From Cellulomonadaceae bacterium (lineage in GTDB: Bacteria; Actinomycetota; Actinomycetes; Actinomycetales; Cellulomonadaceae): a stretch of 64,000 nucleotides of DNA. This document shows, piece by piece, positions 11,010 through 21,240 of this stretch. The notes under the pieces are model-generated. The model saw nothing but the letters and a program-made list of their open reading frames with translations, was not told where the DNA came from and did not search any database. Every line of letters begins with the position of its first letter. Position 1 is the stretch's first letter. A program made the position numbers and the translations under genes. Location of the stretch: the NCBI GenBank assembly GCA_031256435.1, contig JAIRQO010000011.1, forward strand, positions 1-64,000, written 5' to 3'.

Positions 11010-11444
11010 TTATCCCGCGATTCCGGGATTCCCACGTAGTGTCAGTGGGCGAATTCCTGTTGACGTCATGGTGAGCGCCCAAGGACCGGGTCCCCGTTCG
11101 ATGATCTCGCGAATGAGCCGCGATTCATGCTGGATGAAAATATCCGCCTGATCGTGAGGGCTCATGTCCCGCTTCCCCCCGATCCACACGGATCTCACGC
11201 CATGCTCGTGATATGCCCGAAGCTCGGCTGGACGAGTCCGAATTCGACGTTCCCGGCTGAGCACGATCCACCCTCGAGAACCGGCCACCTCAAGCCATAC
11301 CAGGTCATCGGTTCCGCGTGGTATCTCAGGAATCCCGGGATGGCCCGGGTAGAAGACATCACTTCTCCCGGACCGACACAGGAGTTTGCCGAGGCCGAGT
11401 GAGTTCTCATCGGCGAAGTACACCCGACCCTGGTTCAATGACAT
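11010..11444 (-). CDS. PIN-like toxin of the VapC45 / DUF5615-related type
   Basis: A 144-residue protein beginning with the acidic F-A-D-E-N motif and containing G-H-P-G-I-P-E-I-P, V-L-S-R-E-R-R-I-R-T-R-P and G-P-W-A-L-T, a pattern I associate with PIN-like VapC45-class proteins. These are predicted RNases. Its ATG overlaps the stop codon of the upstream DUF433 gene by one base (TAATG), the arrangement of a coupled antitoxin-toxin pair. It sits alone between rpsD and rarA. Family-level assignment from motif memory; activity is inferred. Confidence 0.7.
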   Translation of the reverse strand: MSLNQGRVYFADENSLGLGKLLCRSGRSDVFYPGHPGIPEIPRGTDDLVWLEVAGSRGWIVLSRERRIRTRPAELRAYHEHGVRSVWIGGKRDMSPHDQADIFIQHESRLIREIIERGPGPWALTMTSTGIRPLTLRGNPGIAG

Positions 11445-12112
11445 TACGACGCGCGTCTACTATGAGTGATTAACTCAAAGCGGATCGCCTCATCAACCTG
11501 TGAAGGTTCGAGATCAAAGAGGTCAACCAGTTCGTCACGGGAGGTTCCCGCGCGATAGTACTCCGCAAGGGCATCGGTACGAACGCTGCTAATTGCAGGC
11601 TGCCCAAATGCGCGACGAGGGTTCATCTGAACCACTGGGGTACGAATGTCAGGCTTGAGTTGGATCACCACATCGTTCTCATATTCGACGGCAGCATGGA
11701 AACTATCCGTGGGCTCAGTAAGCATCAGTTGACCACTGCGTACCACCACGAGTTGAAGTTCCTTTTCCAGACCCACCTCAGCCTGGACACGACGAACCAG
11801 CTCGCGTCCCTCCACATCCAAGAAGGGCCGAGCGTGGGCAAGTGGATACCGTCCGAACTCTTTCCTCAAGCGCACAATAGCCGGACGGAGTCGCTGCACG
11901 GGAACTCGGCGGTGACGATACTCCGCAAGCAAGCGGGCCTCCACCATCTCGCCCCACGTTACCGCGTCACTGCCCGTGGGCTCCTGTCTCAACACAGGTT
12001 CATAAAACCGATGAGATCGCTGATGCCCTTCGAGCCATCGCCGGGCGGTCCCGGCTGCTAGTCCCACCAGGCGATCCACATCTGTGTACGAATAAATCGC
12101 ACGATCAAGCAT
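11444..12112 (-). CDS. DUF433-domain antitoxin (VapB45-like)
   Basis: About 222 residues. The N-terminal half (Y-T-D-V-D-R-L-V-G-L-A-A-G-T-A-R-R-W-L-E-G) looks like a MerR-type winged-helix DNA-binding segment, and the C-terminus (A-L-A-E-Y-Y-R-A-G-T-S-R-D-E-L) is a DUF433 helix-turn-helix. Together they fit the antitoxin partner of PIN-like VapC45 toxins, which directly follows. Start choice is uncertain: ATG 12112 follows GGTGA, ATG 12124 follows GGAG too closely, and an open frame reaches 12196. Confidence 0.65.
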   Translation of the reverse strand: MLDRAIYSYTDVDRLVGLAAGTARRWLEGHQRSHRFYEPVLRQEPTGSDAVTWGEMVEARLLAEYRHRRVPVQRLRPAIVRLRKEFGRYPLAHARPFLDVEGRELVRRVQAEVGLEKELQLVVVRSGQLMLTEPTDSFHAAVEYENDVVIQLKPDIRTPVVQMNPRRAFGQPAISSVRTDALAEYYRAGTSRDELVDLFDLEPSQVDEAIRFELITHSRRAS

Positions 12113-12283
12113 TGAGGTCACCATGCTCCACAGTGTCGCACGAGTCAGACCTTCGTTACCGTATTCGCCGAGGGAAACCCAAGACGTTGGCGCCATTCCT
12201 CAGTTGGCACGCTCGGTTTCATCGTCAGCCGCCTGTATGTCGGCGTCCGTGACGATTGTCAGGTATCGGGTGGTTCAGTCTGT

Positions 12284-12321
12284 GAGATTCTGCGACTCCG
12301 CTTCGCTGCGCGCAGAATGAC
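12284..12321. repeat. dispersed palindromic repeat, module A
   Basis: GATTCTGCGACTCCGC and its inverted counterpart GCGCAGAATGAC form a hairpin just downstream of rarA. It matches the module A repeats near 32607, 50651, 50803, 58198, 58987 and 59079. Confidence 0.7.
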
Positions 12322-12341
12322 TGGTTTCATGGTGCCTGTGG

Positions 12342-13700
12342 CTAGCCGTCTGGGTTCAGGAGGCGCCTGATGCCGTGCAATCTTTGGGTGATCTCGCGTT
12401 CGTGGCCGTATTCGGTGGGGTGGTAGTACCGGGTACCCACCAGATCGCTGGGCAAATACTGCTGGGTGGCCACGGCGTACGGTTCCGAGTGCGGATACAC
12501 GTACTCCTGGCCGTGGCCCAGGGCCTTGGCGCCGGGATAGTGAGCATCGCGCAGCGGCGCAGGAACCGTGCCGATCTTCCCGGCCTTCACATCTGCCAAC
12601 GCGGCGTCAATGCCGGTGATCACGGCATTGCTCTTCGGTGCTGTGGCCAGGTGAATCACTGCCTGTGCCAGAACTATCCGCCCCTCCGGCATACCGATCA
12701 ACTGCACCGCCTGCGCTGCCGCCACGGCGGTGGTCAGCGCAGTGGGATCGGCCATCCCAATGTCCTCCGAGGCATGCACCATGAGACGACGAGCAATGTA
12801 TCGGGGGTCCTCGCCTGCGGCAATCATGCGTGCCAGGTAATGCAACGCGGCATCCACATCCGAACCGCGGATGGACTTGATGAACGCGCTGATCACGTCA
12901 TAATGCTGATCGCCATCGCGGTCATATCGCACGGCGGCCACGTCCACGGCGCGCTCCACCGTGTCCACATCCACCTGCGTGTTTCCGTCCGAGAGCGCAG
13001 CCCCGGCGGCGGCCTCCAACACGGTCAGCGCTTTGCGCGCATCTCCCCCGGCCAAACGCACCAGATGATCCAGCGCCTCCGGGTCAATCTCCACCGCCCC
13101 AGCCAATCCGCGATCATCCACCACCGCACGTTCAACGAGGTCACGAATATCGCCAGGCGTCAGCGATTGCAACGTCAGCAACAACGAGCGAGACAACAGC
13201 GGGGCGTTCACACAAAATGACGGATTTTCCGTGGTGGCGGCAATCAGCGTCACCCACCGGTTCTCCACGGCAGGAAGCAGCGCGTCCTGCTGGGTTTTGG
13301 TAAAGCGGTGAACCTCGTCAATGAACAGCACCGTCTCCTCGGACCCCGCCATCAGAGACCTGCGCGCTTCAGCAATGACTGCCCTGACGTCCTTCACGCC
13401 AGCAGTCACGGCAGAGAGTTCCACAAACCGGCGGCCAGATCCCGTGGCCACCAAATACGCCAGTGTGGTTTTCCCCGTTCCCGGAGGCCCCCACAGAATC
13501 ACCGAACCGGGGGCGGCGCGCCGAGCGGCATCGTCGGGCGGCTCCACGAGTCTACGCAGCGGTGATCCAGGAGCCAGAAGATGACTCTGACCAGCAACTT
13601 CATCAAGAGTGGCGGGCCGCATTCGCACAGCGAGTGGTGCGCCCGGGTGAATGACCGGCGTTCCTACTGGTGACGTGCTTGACGCGGTGAAGAGGTCCAC
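12342..13700 (-). CDS. rarA: replication-associated recombination protein A (RarA/MgsA)
   Basis: A 452-residue AAA+ ATPase of the clamp-loader-like RarA family that acts at stalled replication forks. Walker [12 protein letters not shown], Walker [10 protein letters not shown], sensor 1 A-A-T-T-E-N-P-S-F and the C-terminal tetramerisation region ([11 protein letters not shown]) are all present. The start overlaps the end of the upstream secreted-protein gene by 37 bp, which suggests coupling or a slightly later start. Confidence 0.95.
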   Translation of the reverse strand: MDLFTASSTSPVGTPVIHPGAPLAVRMRPATLDEVAGQSHLLAPGSPLRRLVEPPDDAARRAAPGSVILWGPPGTGKTTLAYLVATGSGRRFVELSAVTAGVKDVRAVIAEARRSLMAGSEETVLFIDEVHRFTKTQQDALLPAVENRWVTLIAATTENPSFCVNAPLLSRSLLLTLQSLTPGDIRDLVERAVVDDRGLAGAVEIDPEALDHLVRLAGGDARKALTVLEAAAGAALSDGNTQVDVDTVERAVDVAAVRYDRDGDQHYDVISAFIKSIRGSDVDAALHYLARMIAAGEDPRYIARRLMVHASEDIGMADPTALTTAVAAAQAVQLIGMPEGRIVLAQAVIHLATAPKSNAVITGIDAALADVKAGKIGTVPAPLRDAHYPGAKALGHGQEYVYPHSEPYAVATQQYLPSDLVGTRYYHPTEYGHEREITQRLHGIRRLLNPDG

Positions 13701-14578
13701 GCCGCAACACTACGCACCGGCGCGGGTTTGCGGAAAAGTCTCTTGGAGGCGAGGCCGAGAATGAGCGTTGCCGCCAAGGCTCCACACAGGCCGATCAGCA
13801 CGGAGGAGTTGAGGAGGCCGTGGACGTTGGTGGCGTCCAGAGCGGAGGCTTCCACCGTAGGAAGGTCCAGCGTTCCGGTGGAATCACCGGCCACAGACGT
13901 GGGAAGGTCAGCCTCATCCACGGCAGGAGCCTCGCCGGTGATGGCCAGCAGGGGGGTACCCGAGGCGGTGGCGTCCTGTTGGGGGGCAAGCGGGATACTC
14001 AGCGTGGTGGAGGCGGTGACGGTGCCGTGCACGTCATCAGCGTTATCGTTCTGGGTGGCATCGTCCTGGCTGGCGCTGTCGGCAGTAGCGTCCGCGTCCA
14101 GGGTCCACTGGGCCTTCACCGTGGTGGTGCCCGAGACGGACGAGTCATCTGCAGCCGTGAGGTTACTCCAGGTGGACTCACATTCCATGCTCGCCGCGGA
14201 GGGGAGGGTGGCCACGGGGCACAGCACCTCGGCTGCGTACGGATCGCTAATCTCAATATCGCGTAACGCCAAGTCTCCCGTGTTCGTTACGGAATACGTG
14301 ATGGTGGCGGTGTCCTCCAGGCTGGTAAGTTCCGCCTTGGAGGCGTGGGCCGTCACGGCAATGCCGGGGCGGAGGGTCTCGGTACCCGTGGAGAGCAGCG
14401 TGGCGGATTCAGAGGACGAGGCGAGCGTGTGGGCACCTTCGGCAAAAGTGAGGGCAGCCAGGCACAGGCCCGCGGCAATCACCGTTCTCCGCACCGCCCG
14501 ATGCGTAGTGGAGTTGGCGGGATTCCGGGACTCGCGCGAATCCCGGAACCGCAACTCTGCTGGACGTTTCTGCGTCAC
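13664..14578 (-). CDS. exported, membrane-anchored protein with DUF11-like repeat
   Basis: A 304-residue protein with a signal-type hydrophobic stretch ([15 protein letters not shown]) near residues 32-46. An Ig-like DUF11/DUF7507-type segment ([13 protein letters not shown]) follows, then an Asp/Ala/Thr-rich region and a C-terminal transmembrane helix followed by basic residues (R-L-F-R-K-P). This is the layout of a surface protein held by its C-terminal helix. No catalytic motif is seen. The N-terminal codons R-D-S-R-E-S-R-N-P lie on a perfect inverted repeat (TTCCGGGA 14523-14530, TCCCGGAA 14541-14548), so the true start may be downstream of it. Confidence 0.65.
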   Translation of the reverse strand: MTQKRPAELRFRDSRESRNPANSTTHRAVRRTVIAAGLCLAALTFAEGAHTLASSSESATLLSTGTETLRPGIAVTAHASKAELTSLEDTATITYSVTNTGDLALRDIEISDPYAAEVLCPVATLPSAASMECESTWSNLTAADDSSVSGTTTVKAQWTLDADATADSASQDDATQNDNADDVHGTVTASTTLSIPLAPQQDATASGTPLLAITGEAPAVDEADLPTSVAGDSTGTLDLPTVEASALDATNVHGLLNSSVLIGLCGALAATLILGLASKRLFRKPAPVRSVAAWTSSPRQARHQ

Positions 14579-14753
14579 CGCTCATCACCCCTTGTGAAGT
14601 GGTGGCCGAGAGCGCACACGGCCATCAACTTCATTGCTTAATCAATCACTACATCGATTGTGACTGTTGCTAGGGTCATCTGACTAGGGGGTGTGGCACG
14701 TTCCGCGCGAGCGTGTCCTTGATTGACCCGCTTTGTCAAGGGAGTACCAAAGA

Positions 14754-14780
14754 AGGGTCTGAAGATGGTTGTCAGACCCT
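14754..14780 (-). terminator. terminator of the hisS/aspS/deaminase group
   Basis: AGGGTCTGA (14754-14762) and TCAGACCCT (14772-14780) form a perfect 9-bp stem with a 9-nt loop; on the minus strand it is followed by TTCTTTGG. It lies about 90 nt beyond the deaminase stop. The rest of 14579-14869 shows no gene. Confidence 0.65.
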
Positions 14781-14869
14781 CGGCACAAAGGTGTATTTCC
14801 GACGACGAACGTGCGTTCCGGCCTGCGCCTTCGTCGAACCTTCACATGGCGAACGCGCAAGAAATCAGC

Positions 14870-15307
14870 TTAGAAGTGCGTCTCGCCGCCGGGCCACACC
14901 ACGCGGACAAAGCCGGCCCCCGCTAGAAGACGCGTGCAGTTGGGGCAGGGCTCGTCGGTGACATACAGGGTGGCGCCACGCCGTTGATCGCCGGAGAGAT
15001 AGAGGATGCAGTTTTCCTCGGCGTGAAGCGCTGGACAATGCGCCTCCACGCCCACATAGGGGCTTCCGGCTTCAATCTGGTCATAGCCCAGACGACCGCG
15101 CGGGCAGGCCCCTGCCGTGGCGCAGCCGGGAACGCCAGCCCGCAAGCCGTTGTATCCCGTGCCGAGCACGCGATGATCCGGGGCGAGCGCCACGGCGCCC
15201 ACTTGGCGGCGGGAGCAATCGGCCCGCTTGGATACCGCCATGGCCAGGCCAAGGGCCCACTCGTCCCACGTGGGGCGCGCGGTGAGCGGTTGGGTCACAC
15301 GAGGCAT
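14870..15307 (-). CDS. deoxycytidylate (dCMP) deaminase family protein
   Basis: A 145-residue zinc-dependent deaminase. The catalytic H-A-E-E-N motif and the second zinc motif P-C-P-N-C are intact, and the N-terminal part (S-R-R-Q-V-G-A-V) is typical of dCMP deaminases of the ComEB type, which make dUMP for thymidylate synthesis. It is the last gene of a minus-strand group with aspS and an acetyltransferase, 12 nt after the latter. Confidence 0.85.
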   Translation of the reverse strand: MPRVTQPLTARPTWDEWALGLAMAVSKRADCSRRQVGAVALAPDHRVLGTGYNGLRAGVPGCATAGACPRGRLGYDQIEAGSPYVGVEAHCPALHAEENCILYLSGDQRRGATLYVTDEPCPNCTRLLAGAGFVRVVWPGGETHF

Positions 15308-15319
15308 GGTGATTCCTCC

Positions 15320-16132
15320 TTATTTCGGCGTTGGTGCCGTGCTGGCTTCCGGGTTGGTGTACGCAAATCGGCTCGATTCAAAACACGCTTCCAGGGTGAA
15401 GCCAAGTTTGTAGTACAAGTTCAGCGCTGCGGTATTACTCGCGTAGAGCGCCAGGGTGACCAAGGTGGCGTCGCTGAGGGCTTCCTTGACTGCGGCAGCA
15501 GTGGTCACGGCGGCAAGGCCGCGACCCCACCAATTCTCGTCGGTCCCAATGGAACCCAACACCCACGGAGCACCGTGCGGCCCGAGGGATGCCCCTACCA
15601 GGCTGCGGATCACGCCGGAGTCATCCCGCCAGCCCCACCAGCGCGAGCGTTCCTCCGTGGGAAGCAACTCGCCGGTGGACGCCACGGTGGCGTGCGCAGC
15701 GAGGGTTTCCTGCAGATCGGTGAGTTCCTCCACATGAGCGTCCTGGGTGAGGTACGGCGCGGTGGAGGGGCAGGCGCTGAGGCACATCCAGTCCCAGGTG
15801 ACGCAGGGTGCGCTGAAGAGTGTGGGAAGCGGGCGAGAGGTTTGCGCAGCGGCGATGGTCCCGCGGGGAAGCGAGAACCGCGTGACCGCGCTGAGATCTG
15901 CGCCTGCCAGGAGCTGTGCTGCGGCGTGGGGGTCCCCCACGCCAAACAGACCCGTCCCGGTGCCCGCGGTCTCAGACAGGTATCCGTCAGCGCCCGATGC
16001 CGTGACGGGCCGGGTGATCTCCAGCACCACGGCCTGGTCATTGCTCCAGTGTTGCTGCACGTCAAAAGGGTGACGAATCTGCTCCGTGACGAGGACAGGG
16101 TGCTGCGCCCACTGGTGTGGGAGGGCGCTCAC
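15320..16132 (-). CDS. GNAT-family N-acetyltransferase
   Basis: A 270-residue protein whose C-terminal half carries a GNAT fold: [14 protein letters not shown] corresponds to the acetyl-CoA-binding Q/R-x-x-G-x-G/A region and [14 protein letters not shown] is the usual terminal motif. The N-terminal half has no recognisable catalytic signature. The substrate is unknown. Its ATG overlaps the aspS stop (ATGA), so translation is coupled to aspS. Confidence 0.8.
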   Translation of the reverse strand: MSALPHQWAQHPVLVTEQIRHPFDVQQHWSNDQAVVLEITRPVTASGADGYLSETAGTGTGLFGVGDPHAAAQLLAGADLSAVTRFSLPRGTIAAAQTSRPLPTLFSAPCVTWDWMCLSACPSTAPYLTQDAHVEELTDLQETLAAHATVASTGELLPTEERSRWWGWRDDSGVIRSLVGASLGPHGAPWVLGSIGTDENWWGRGLAAVTTAAAVKEALSDATLVTLALYASNTAALNLYYKLGFTLEACFESSRFAYTNPEASTAPTPK

Positions 16133-17967
16133 TTCTTCGCTGCGGCGGTGGCCGGGGCTGGCGTGGCTGGAGTGGCCGTGCCGGGCTTGCCGTTGGCAGG
16201 CGTAGCCGGGGTGGGCTTGGCATCCACTCCGGCTTCCTTGCGCTGCTCGGCCGTGATGGGTGCCGGGGCCTGCGTCAACGGGTCATAGCCCCCGCCTGAC
16301 TTGGGGAAGGCAATCACGTCACGAATGGAGGGCGCCTTGGTCAGCAGGGACACAATGCGGTCCCAGCCAAAGGCAATGCCACCGTGAGGCGGAGCGCCAA
16401 ACTGGAAGGCATCCAGCAGGAAGCCGAACTTCTCCTGAGCCTCCTCAGCCCCAATGCCCATCACGTCAAAGACGCGTTGTTGTACGTCCCGGCGGTGGAT
16501 CCTGATGGAGCCTCCACCAATCTCGTTGCCGTTGCACACCATGTCATAGGCGTAGGCCAAGGCGTTGCCTGGGTCTTGCTCAAAGGAATCCACCCACTCC
16601 GGATGCGGTGAGGTGAAGGCGTGGTGGACTGCCGTCCAATCCGAGTGGCCGAGGGCTACATCGTCGTCTTCCTTGGTGACAGCCTTGAAAAGGGGAGCAT
16701 CCACTACCCACACAAAACTCCAGGCATCGTCATCAATGTCCCCCACGCGAGCGGCAATCTCGTTGCGGGCGGCACCCAGGAGGGCCCGGCTGGGAGCAGT
16801 TTTCCCTGCGGCAAAGAACACGGCGTCTCCCGGCTGGGCGCCCGTGGCATCTGCCAATCCTGCTCGCTCGGCCTCGGAGAGGTTCTTGGCTACGGGACCG
16901 GCCATGGTTCCGTCCTCGGTGAAGGTGACGTAGGCCAGGCCGCGGGCTCCGCGTTGCTTGGCCCATTCCTGCCAGGCATCAAACTGACGGCGAGGCTGGG
17001 ACGCGCCACCGCGCATCACCACAGCACCCACGTATTCGGCTTGGAATACGCGGAAGGGGGTGTCTGCAAAGAATTCCGTGAGATCGGTCAGCGGGTTGCC
17101 AAACCGTAGGTCCGGCTTGTCCGTGCCGTACAGACGCATGGCGTCCGCGTACGTGATGCGATCAATCGTGTCCGGGAGTGTCACGTTGATGAGCGCCCAC
17201 ACTTCACGGATCAGTTTCTCGGCGAGGGCCAGAACGTCATCCTGGTCCACAAAGCTCATCTCGATGTCCAACTGGGTGAACTCGGGTTGGCGGTCCGCGC
17301 GGAAATCTTCATCGCGGTAGCAGCGGGCCAGTTGGTAGTAGCGCTCCAGGCCGCCCACCATGAGCAGTTGCTTGAACAGTTGGGGGCTTTGAGGCAGGGC
17401 GTACCAGGAGCCCGGCGCGAGGCGCGCGGGAACCAGGAAATCGCGGGCACCTTCCGGGGTGGAACGCGTCAGCGTGGGGGTCTCCACCTCCACAAAGTCT
17501 TCAGATTCCAACACCCGGCGCGCGGCGGCGCTGACCCGGGAGCGCATCCGCAGAGCGTGGGCCGTTGAGGCTCGTCGAATATCCAAATACCGATACTTGA
17601 GGCGCGCCTCCTCGCCCACCGCTTCCGGGTCCAGGGCGTGCGACACCTGGAACGGCAAGGGCGCGGAGGTGTTGAGCACCTCCACGTCGTTGGTGCGCAC
17701 CTCCACCTCACCCGTGGCGAGGTTGGGGTTGGCGTTGCCCTCGGGGCGCGGTTGAACTACCCCGGTGACTTGCAGAACAAACTCGCTGCGGAGCGGGTGG
17801 GCCACCTCGGCGTCCTCAATGACCACCTGGGCAATGCCGCTGGAATCGCGCAGATCAATGAAGGCCACTCCCCCGTGATCACGACGCCGGTCAACCCAAC
17901 CGGTCAGCGTGACAGTCTCGTTGATGTTTGCGGCTCGCAACGAGCCAGCCAAGTGTGTGCGCAGCAC
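16129..17967 (-). CDS. aspS: aspartyl-tRNA synthetase
   Basis: A 612-residue class IIb synthetase: OB-fold anticodon domain ([11 protein letters not shown]), motif 2 ([13 protein letters not shown]), the GAD insertion domain, and motif 3 (G-I-A-F-G-W-D-R-I). I chose GTG at 17967, preceded by AAAGGA at 7 nt, giving V-L-R-T-H-L-A-G; upstream in-frame codons run into a tandem repeat and are not AspRS-like. The C-terminus has an Ala/Pro/Thr-rich tail of about 35 residues ending in lysines. Confidence 0.96.
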   Translation of the reverse strand: MLRTHLAGSLRAANINETVTLTGWVDRRRDHGGVAFIDLRDSSGIAQVVIEDAEVAHPLRSEFVLQVTGVVQPRPEGNANPNLATGEVEVRTNDVEVLNTSAPLPFQVSHALDPEAVGEEARLKYRYLDIRRASTAHALRMRSRVSAAARRVLESEDFVEVETPTLTRSTPEGARDFLVPARLAPGSWYALPQSPQLFKQLLMVGGLERYYQLARCYRDEDFRADRQPEFTQLDIEMSFVDQDDVLALAEKLIREVWALINVTLPDTIDRITYADAMRLYGTDKPDLRFGNPLTDLTEFFADTPFRVFQAEYVGAVVMRGGASQPRRQFDAWQEWAKQRGARGLAYVTFTEDGTMAGPVAKNLSEAERAGLADATGAQPGDAVFFAAGKTAPSRALLGAARNEIAARVGDIDDDAWSFVWVVDAPLFKAVTKEDDDVALGHSDWTAVHHAFTSPHPEWVDSFEQDPGNALAYAYDMVCNGNEIGGGSIRIHRRDVQQRVFDVMGIGAEEAQEKFGFLLDAFQFGAPPHGGIAFGWDRIVSLLTKAPSIRDVIAFPKSGGGYDPLTQAPAPITAEQRKEAGVDAKPTPATPANGKPGTATPATPAPATAAAKK

Positions 17968-17987
17968 AGCATGTTCCTTTGATGAGT

Positions 17988-18057
17988 TGACACTAATGAA
18001 TAAGTGACACCGATGGATAAGTTGACGCTGATTGGTGTGGTGACACCGATGAGTAAA
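17988..18057. repeat. four 17-19-bp tandem repeats in the aspS leader
   Basis: Related units start at 17988, 18005, 18022 and 18041. TGACACCGATGGATAAG and TGACACCGATGAGTAAA are the best-conserved pair. They lie 20-90 bp upstream of the aspS GTG, in the interval to hisS. The copy number could vary by slippage; whether they act in regulation is unknown. Confidence 0.7.
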
Positions 18058-18135
18058 TACCGGTGAGCAGACACCTATGCGTGGATACCGTTGCGCTGCA
18101 CAGGAAGAGTGCAACAGCGATATTCCGCTTGGATT

Positions 18136-19536
18136 CTACGCGGTGGCGGGGACGGCTCGGGGGTGAATATCGTCCGCTGGGGGATTCCACGTCGCTGGGT
18201 CAGCGTCCACCTGGTCTCCCGTGCGGATATCTTTCACTTGGCTCGGCTGATCCTGCGTGCCGTGGAACCATACGTAGGGGATCCCGCGCCTGTCCGCAAA
18301 CTGGATTTGCTTGCCAAACTTTGCCGCTGTGGGTGCTACGTCACAGGGAATCCCGCGGGCGCGCAGTTGGGTGGCAATGCTGTTCGATTCCGCGCGGTTC
18401 TCCTCGTTGCTCACCGCGACGAGCACGGCGGCGGGGTTGGCGCGCGTGGCGGTCACCAAGGAATCCGCGAGCAAGCGCGAGACAAGCCGAGAGACGCCAA
18501 TGGACAGTCCCACCCCAGGGTAGGTGTTCTTGCCGTCCGAGGCCAGGGTGTCATAGCGTCCGCCCGAGCAGATGGAGCCCAGACGTTCGTGACCCACCAG
18601 CACGGTTTCATACACGGAACCGGTGTAATAGTCCAGGCCACGGGCGATTTTCAGATCCGCTTCCATGACACCGGGAGCCCGCTCGGTGGCGGCGGTGAGC
18701 ATCGCTGACAGTTCTGCCAAGCCTTCGGCCAGGAGGTCCGGGTGGACGCCGGGTTGAGCCGTGTCAGGCCTGTCAGTGCTGGGCTGGTCACCCTGGTACT
18801 GATCCACGAGTTCCAGGACGCGCGTGGCCACGGAATCGTCATGGCCCCTGATGGAGGCGAAGGCGAGGCAGGCATCCGCTTGCTCTGGGGTGGTTCCGCC
18901 CTCGGAGATCAGGAGGTCACGGACCTTATCCGGACCAATCTTGTCCAGTTTGTCCACGGTGCGCAGTACCGTTTCCAGGTCCGTGATGCCTATGGCCGTG
19001 GTGAACCCTTCCATCACCTTGCGGTTGCTCACCAGGATTTTCACCGGGGGGACGCCCAGCGCTCGCAACGCGCTGAACGCTTCCGCCATGACCAGAGGCA
19101 GTTCCACCTCGTAGTGGAACGGTAGTGAGCCTGCTCCCACCACGTCAATGTCAGCCTGGGCAAACTCCCGAAACCGTCCATCCTGGGGACGTTCGCCACG
19201 CCACACTTTCTGGATCTGGTATCGCTTGAACGGGAACGTGAGGCGCCCAGCGTTTTCTAGAACGTACCGCGCAAAGGGGACGGTGAGGTCAAAGTGCAGC
19301 CCCAACGCCTTGTCCCTACTGGAATCCTGTTCCTGCAGGCGGCGCAGGACGTACACCTCTTTGGAGGTCTCCCCCTTGCGCAATAACTGATCCAGCGGTT
19401 CCACGGCGCGGGTCTCAATCTCGCAGAAACCGTGCAGCGCAAAGGTGCGTTCCAGGGTGTCTATGACGGCACGTTCAATGACGCGCCCCTGCGGAAGCCA
19501 CTCGGGGAAACCGGACAGGGCGGCAATCTTCACCAC
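18136..19536 (-). CDS. hisS: histidyl-tRNA synthetase
   Basis: A 466-residue class II synthetase. Motif 2 (R-P-Q-D-G-R-F-R-E-F), the histidine-binding A-R-G-L-D-Y-Y-T-G-S and motif 3 (G-V-G-L-S-I-G-V-S-R-L) are present, followed by the HGTP anticodon-binding domain. It is a little longer than many bacterial HisRS because of a C-terminal extension after residue 440. It begins 9 nt after the DUF349 stop. Confidence 0.95.
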   Translation of the reverse strand: MVKIAALSGFPEWLPQGRVIERAVIDTLERTFALHGFCEIETRAVEPLDQLLRKGETSKEVYVLRRLQEQDSSRDKALGLHFDLTVPFARYVLENAGRLTFPFKRYQIQKVWRGERPQDGRFREFAQADIDVVGAGSLPFHYEVELPLVMAEAFSALRALGVPPVKILVSNRKVMEGFTTAIGITDLETVLRTVDKLDKIGPDKVRDLLISEGGTTPEQADACLAFASIRGHDDSVATRVLELVDQYQGDQPSTDRPDTAQPGVHPDLLAEGLAELSAMLTAATERAPGVMEADLKIARGLDYYTGSVYETVLVGHERLGSICSGGRYDTLASDGKNTYPGVGLSIGVSRLVSRLLADSLVTATRANPAAVLVAVSNEENRAESNSIATQLRARGIPCDVAPTAAKFGKQIQFADRRGIPYVWFHGTQDQPSQVKDIRTGDQVDADPATWNPPADDIHPRAVPATA

Positions 19537-19545
19537 GGTGTGTTC

Positions 19546-21240
19546 CTAGTCCCGGGAATCCTCAGCGGCACGCATGATCTGCTCGAGCCACAACTTGCGG
19601 GCAGCCAGGGAAGCCTCGAGGTCCTTGACCTTCTTGGTGTTCTTGGCAGCCTTGGCCTTGGCAATGTCCGCTTCCAGGCCGTCAATGGTGTCCATCAACT
19701 GAGCGGCGGCACCTTCGGCGCGGGCGCGCTTCTCAGGATCCGTCCGTGACCACTTCTTCTGCTCGGCATCCTTGATGGCCTGCTCTACGTCACGCATCTT
19801 GCCTTCCACGCGCTGCATGTCTCCGCGTGGCACCCGGCCAGCCTTCTCCCAGCGGTCTTGGATTCCGCGCAGGTGGTTCTTGGCGGCGGCCAGGTCTGTG
19901 ATGGGAAGCAGAGCCTGAGCCTCTTTCAGGAGGGCCTCTTTGACTTTGAGGTTCTCTCCGTATTCGGTGTCAATCTCCGCGTTCTTGGCGTCGCGAGCGT
20001 TGAAGAAGGAATCCTGAGCCGCGCGGAACTTGGCCCACAGAGCGTCATCATCCTTACGAGAAGCGCGGCCTGCCGCCTTCCACTTGGTCATCAAATCCCG
20101 GTAGGCGCGAGCCGTCTCGCCCCATTCAGTAGACGAGGAGAGCTTCTCGGCCTCAGCCACCAACGCCTCCTTAGCGGCCTTGGCCTCGGCGTTCTTAGAA
20201 TCAAGCGCGCTGAAGTAACTCCTGCGATCCTTGTCAAAGGAGGTGCGCGCAGCACTGAAACGCTTCCAGAGGGCGTCCTCCGAAGCGCGGTCAATCCTGA
20301 TGCCGTTGCGTTGCGCTTCCTTCCACTGATCCAGCAGACCCCGCAGTTCATCGCCTGCGGGACGCCACATCATCTTGGAGGGATCCGTGGCGGCAATGCC
20401 CTCTGCCTTCTCCACCAGGGCAGTGCGTTGGACCAAGGCTTCGGCCCGTGCGGCCTCGCGCTGCTTGTCCAGGTCACCGCGCTTCGCCTTGGCGGCTTCC
20501 GTGGCCTTCTCCATACGAGCACGCAGATCGGCCAAGTCCCCCACCGCGGCGGGGTCCTCGGTTTCCTTGGTCAGAACGCTCAGCGCCTGATCGAGTTCCC
20601 TCACCGTGAGTTCCGGGGAGTCCAGAGTGGCGGTGAACCGCTCAATCTTGGCCCCCAAATCCAGGTAGCGTCGCACGTACACGCTCATCGCATCCGAGGG
20701 AGACGGCGCGTTGGGGTACTGACCCACCTGGCGCTTGGTCTCGCCGTCCTGAACAAAGACGTTGCCTTCCTCGTCCACCGAGCCGAACGTCTCGGCTGCT
20801 GCCACTGCAGCCGGGTCGATCGGCGGCAACGCCGCAGGGCGCGCCATGGGGCGAGGCTTGGGACCACCCTTGGGAGCGCCCGGCTTGGCTGGCTTCTTGG
20901 GGCTTTCCTTGGATGCTGCCTTGGGTGCTGGGCTGGCCTTGGGCGCAGGATCAGCCTTGGGTGCCGGATCAGCCTCAGCAGCGGGCTTCTCCGGGCTCGC
21001 CACCTCGTCAGCGGTTGCCTCGAGTGCTTCACCTACGGCAGCCTCGTCGGGCGCAGCAACGGGCTCGACGACGGTCTCATCCGGCACCGCAACCTCGTCG
21101 GACACAGCGCTCTCGTCGGGCGCAGCAACGGACTCAACGACAGCCTCGTCGGGAACAACAGCCTCGTCGGGCACGGCAGCGGGCTCAACAACAGCCTCGT
21201 CGGTGGATTCAGAAACAGCGGTCACAGGGGACTTGCTCAT
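19546..21240 (-). CDS. DUF349-domain protein with acidic repetitive N-terminus
   Basis: A 564-residue protein. Residues 1-75 are an acidic imperfect repeat of the type V-P-D-E-A-V-V-E, followed by an Ala/Pro/Lys-rich linker, then three to four DUF349 helical repeats (W-K-A-A-G-R-A-S-R-K-D-D-D-A-L-W and L-W-A-K-F-R-A-A-Q-D-S-F-F). DUF349 proteins are coiled, cytoplasmic and poorly characterised. The start overlaps the cyclophilin stop as ATGA. The N-terminal DNA is itself a degenerate minisatellite and its length probably varies between strains (inference). Confidence 0.85.
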   Translation of the reverse strand: MSKSPVTAVSESTDEAVVEPAAVPDEAVVPDEAVVESVAAPDESAVSDEVAVPDETVVEPVAAPDEAAVGEALEATADEVASPEKPAAEADPAPKADPAPKASPAPKAASKESPKKPAKPGAPKGGPKPRPMARPAALPPIDPAAVAAAETFGSVDEEGNVFVQDGETKRQVGQYPNAPSPSDAMSVYVRRYLDLGAKIERFTATLDSPELTVRELDQALSVLTKETEDPAAVGDLADLRARMEKATEAAKAKRGDLDKQREAARAEALVQRTALVEKAEGIAATDPSKMMWRPAGDELRGLLDQWKEAQRNGIRIDRASEDALWKRFSAARTSFDKDRRSYFSALDSKNAEAKAAKEALVAEAEKLSSSTEWGETARAYRDLMTKWKAAGRASRKDDDALWAKFRAAQDSFFNARDAKNAEIDTEYGENLKVKEALLKEAQALLPITDLAAAKNHLRGIQDRWEKAGRVPRGDMQRVEGKMRDVEQAIKDAEQKKWSRTDPEKRARAEGAAAQLMDTIDGLEADIAKAKAAKNTKKVKDLEASLAARKLWLEQIMRAAEDSRD

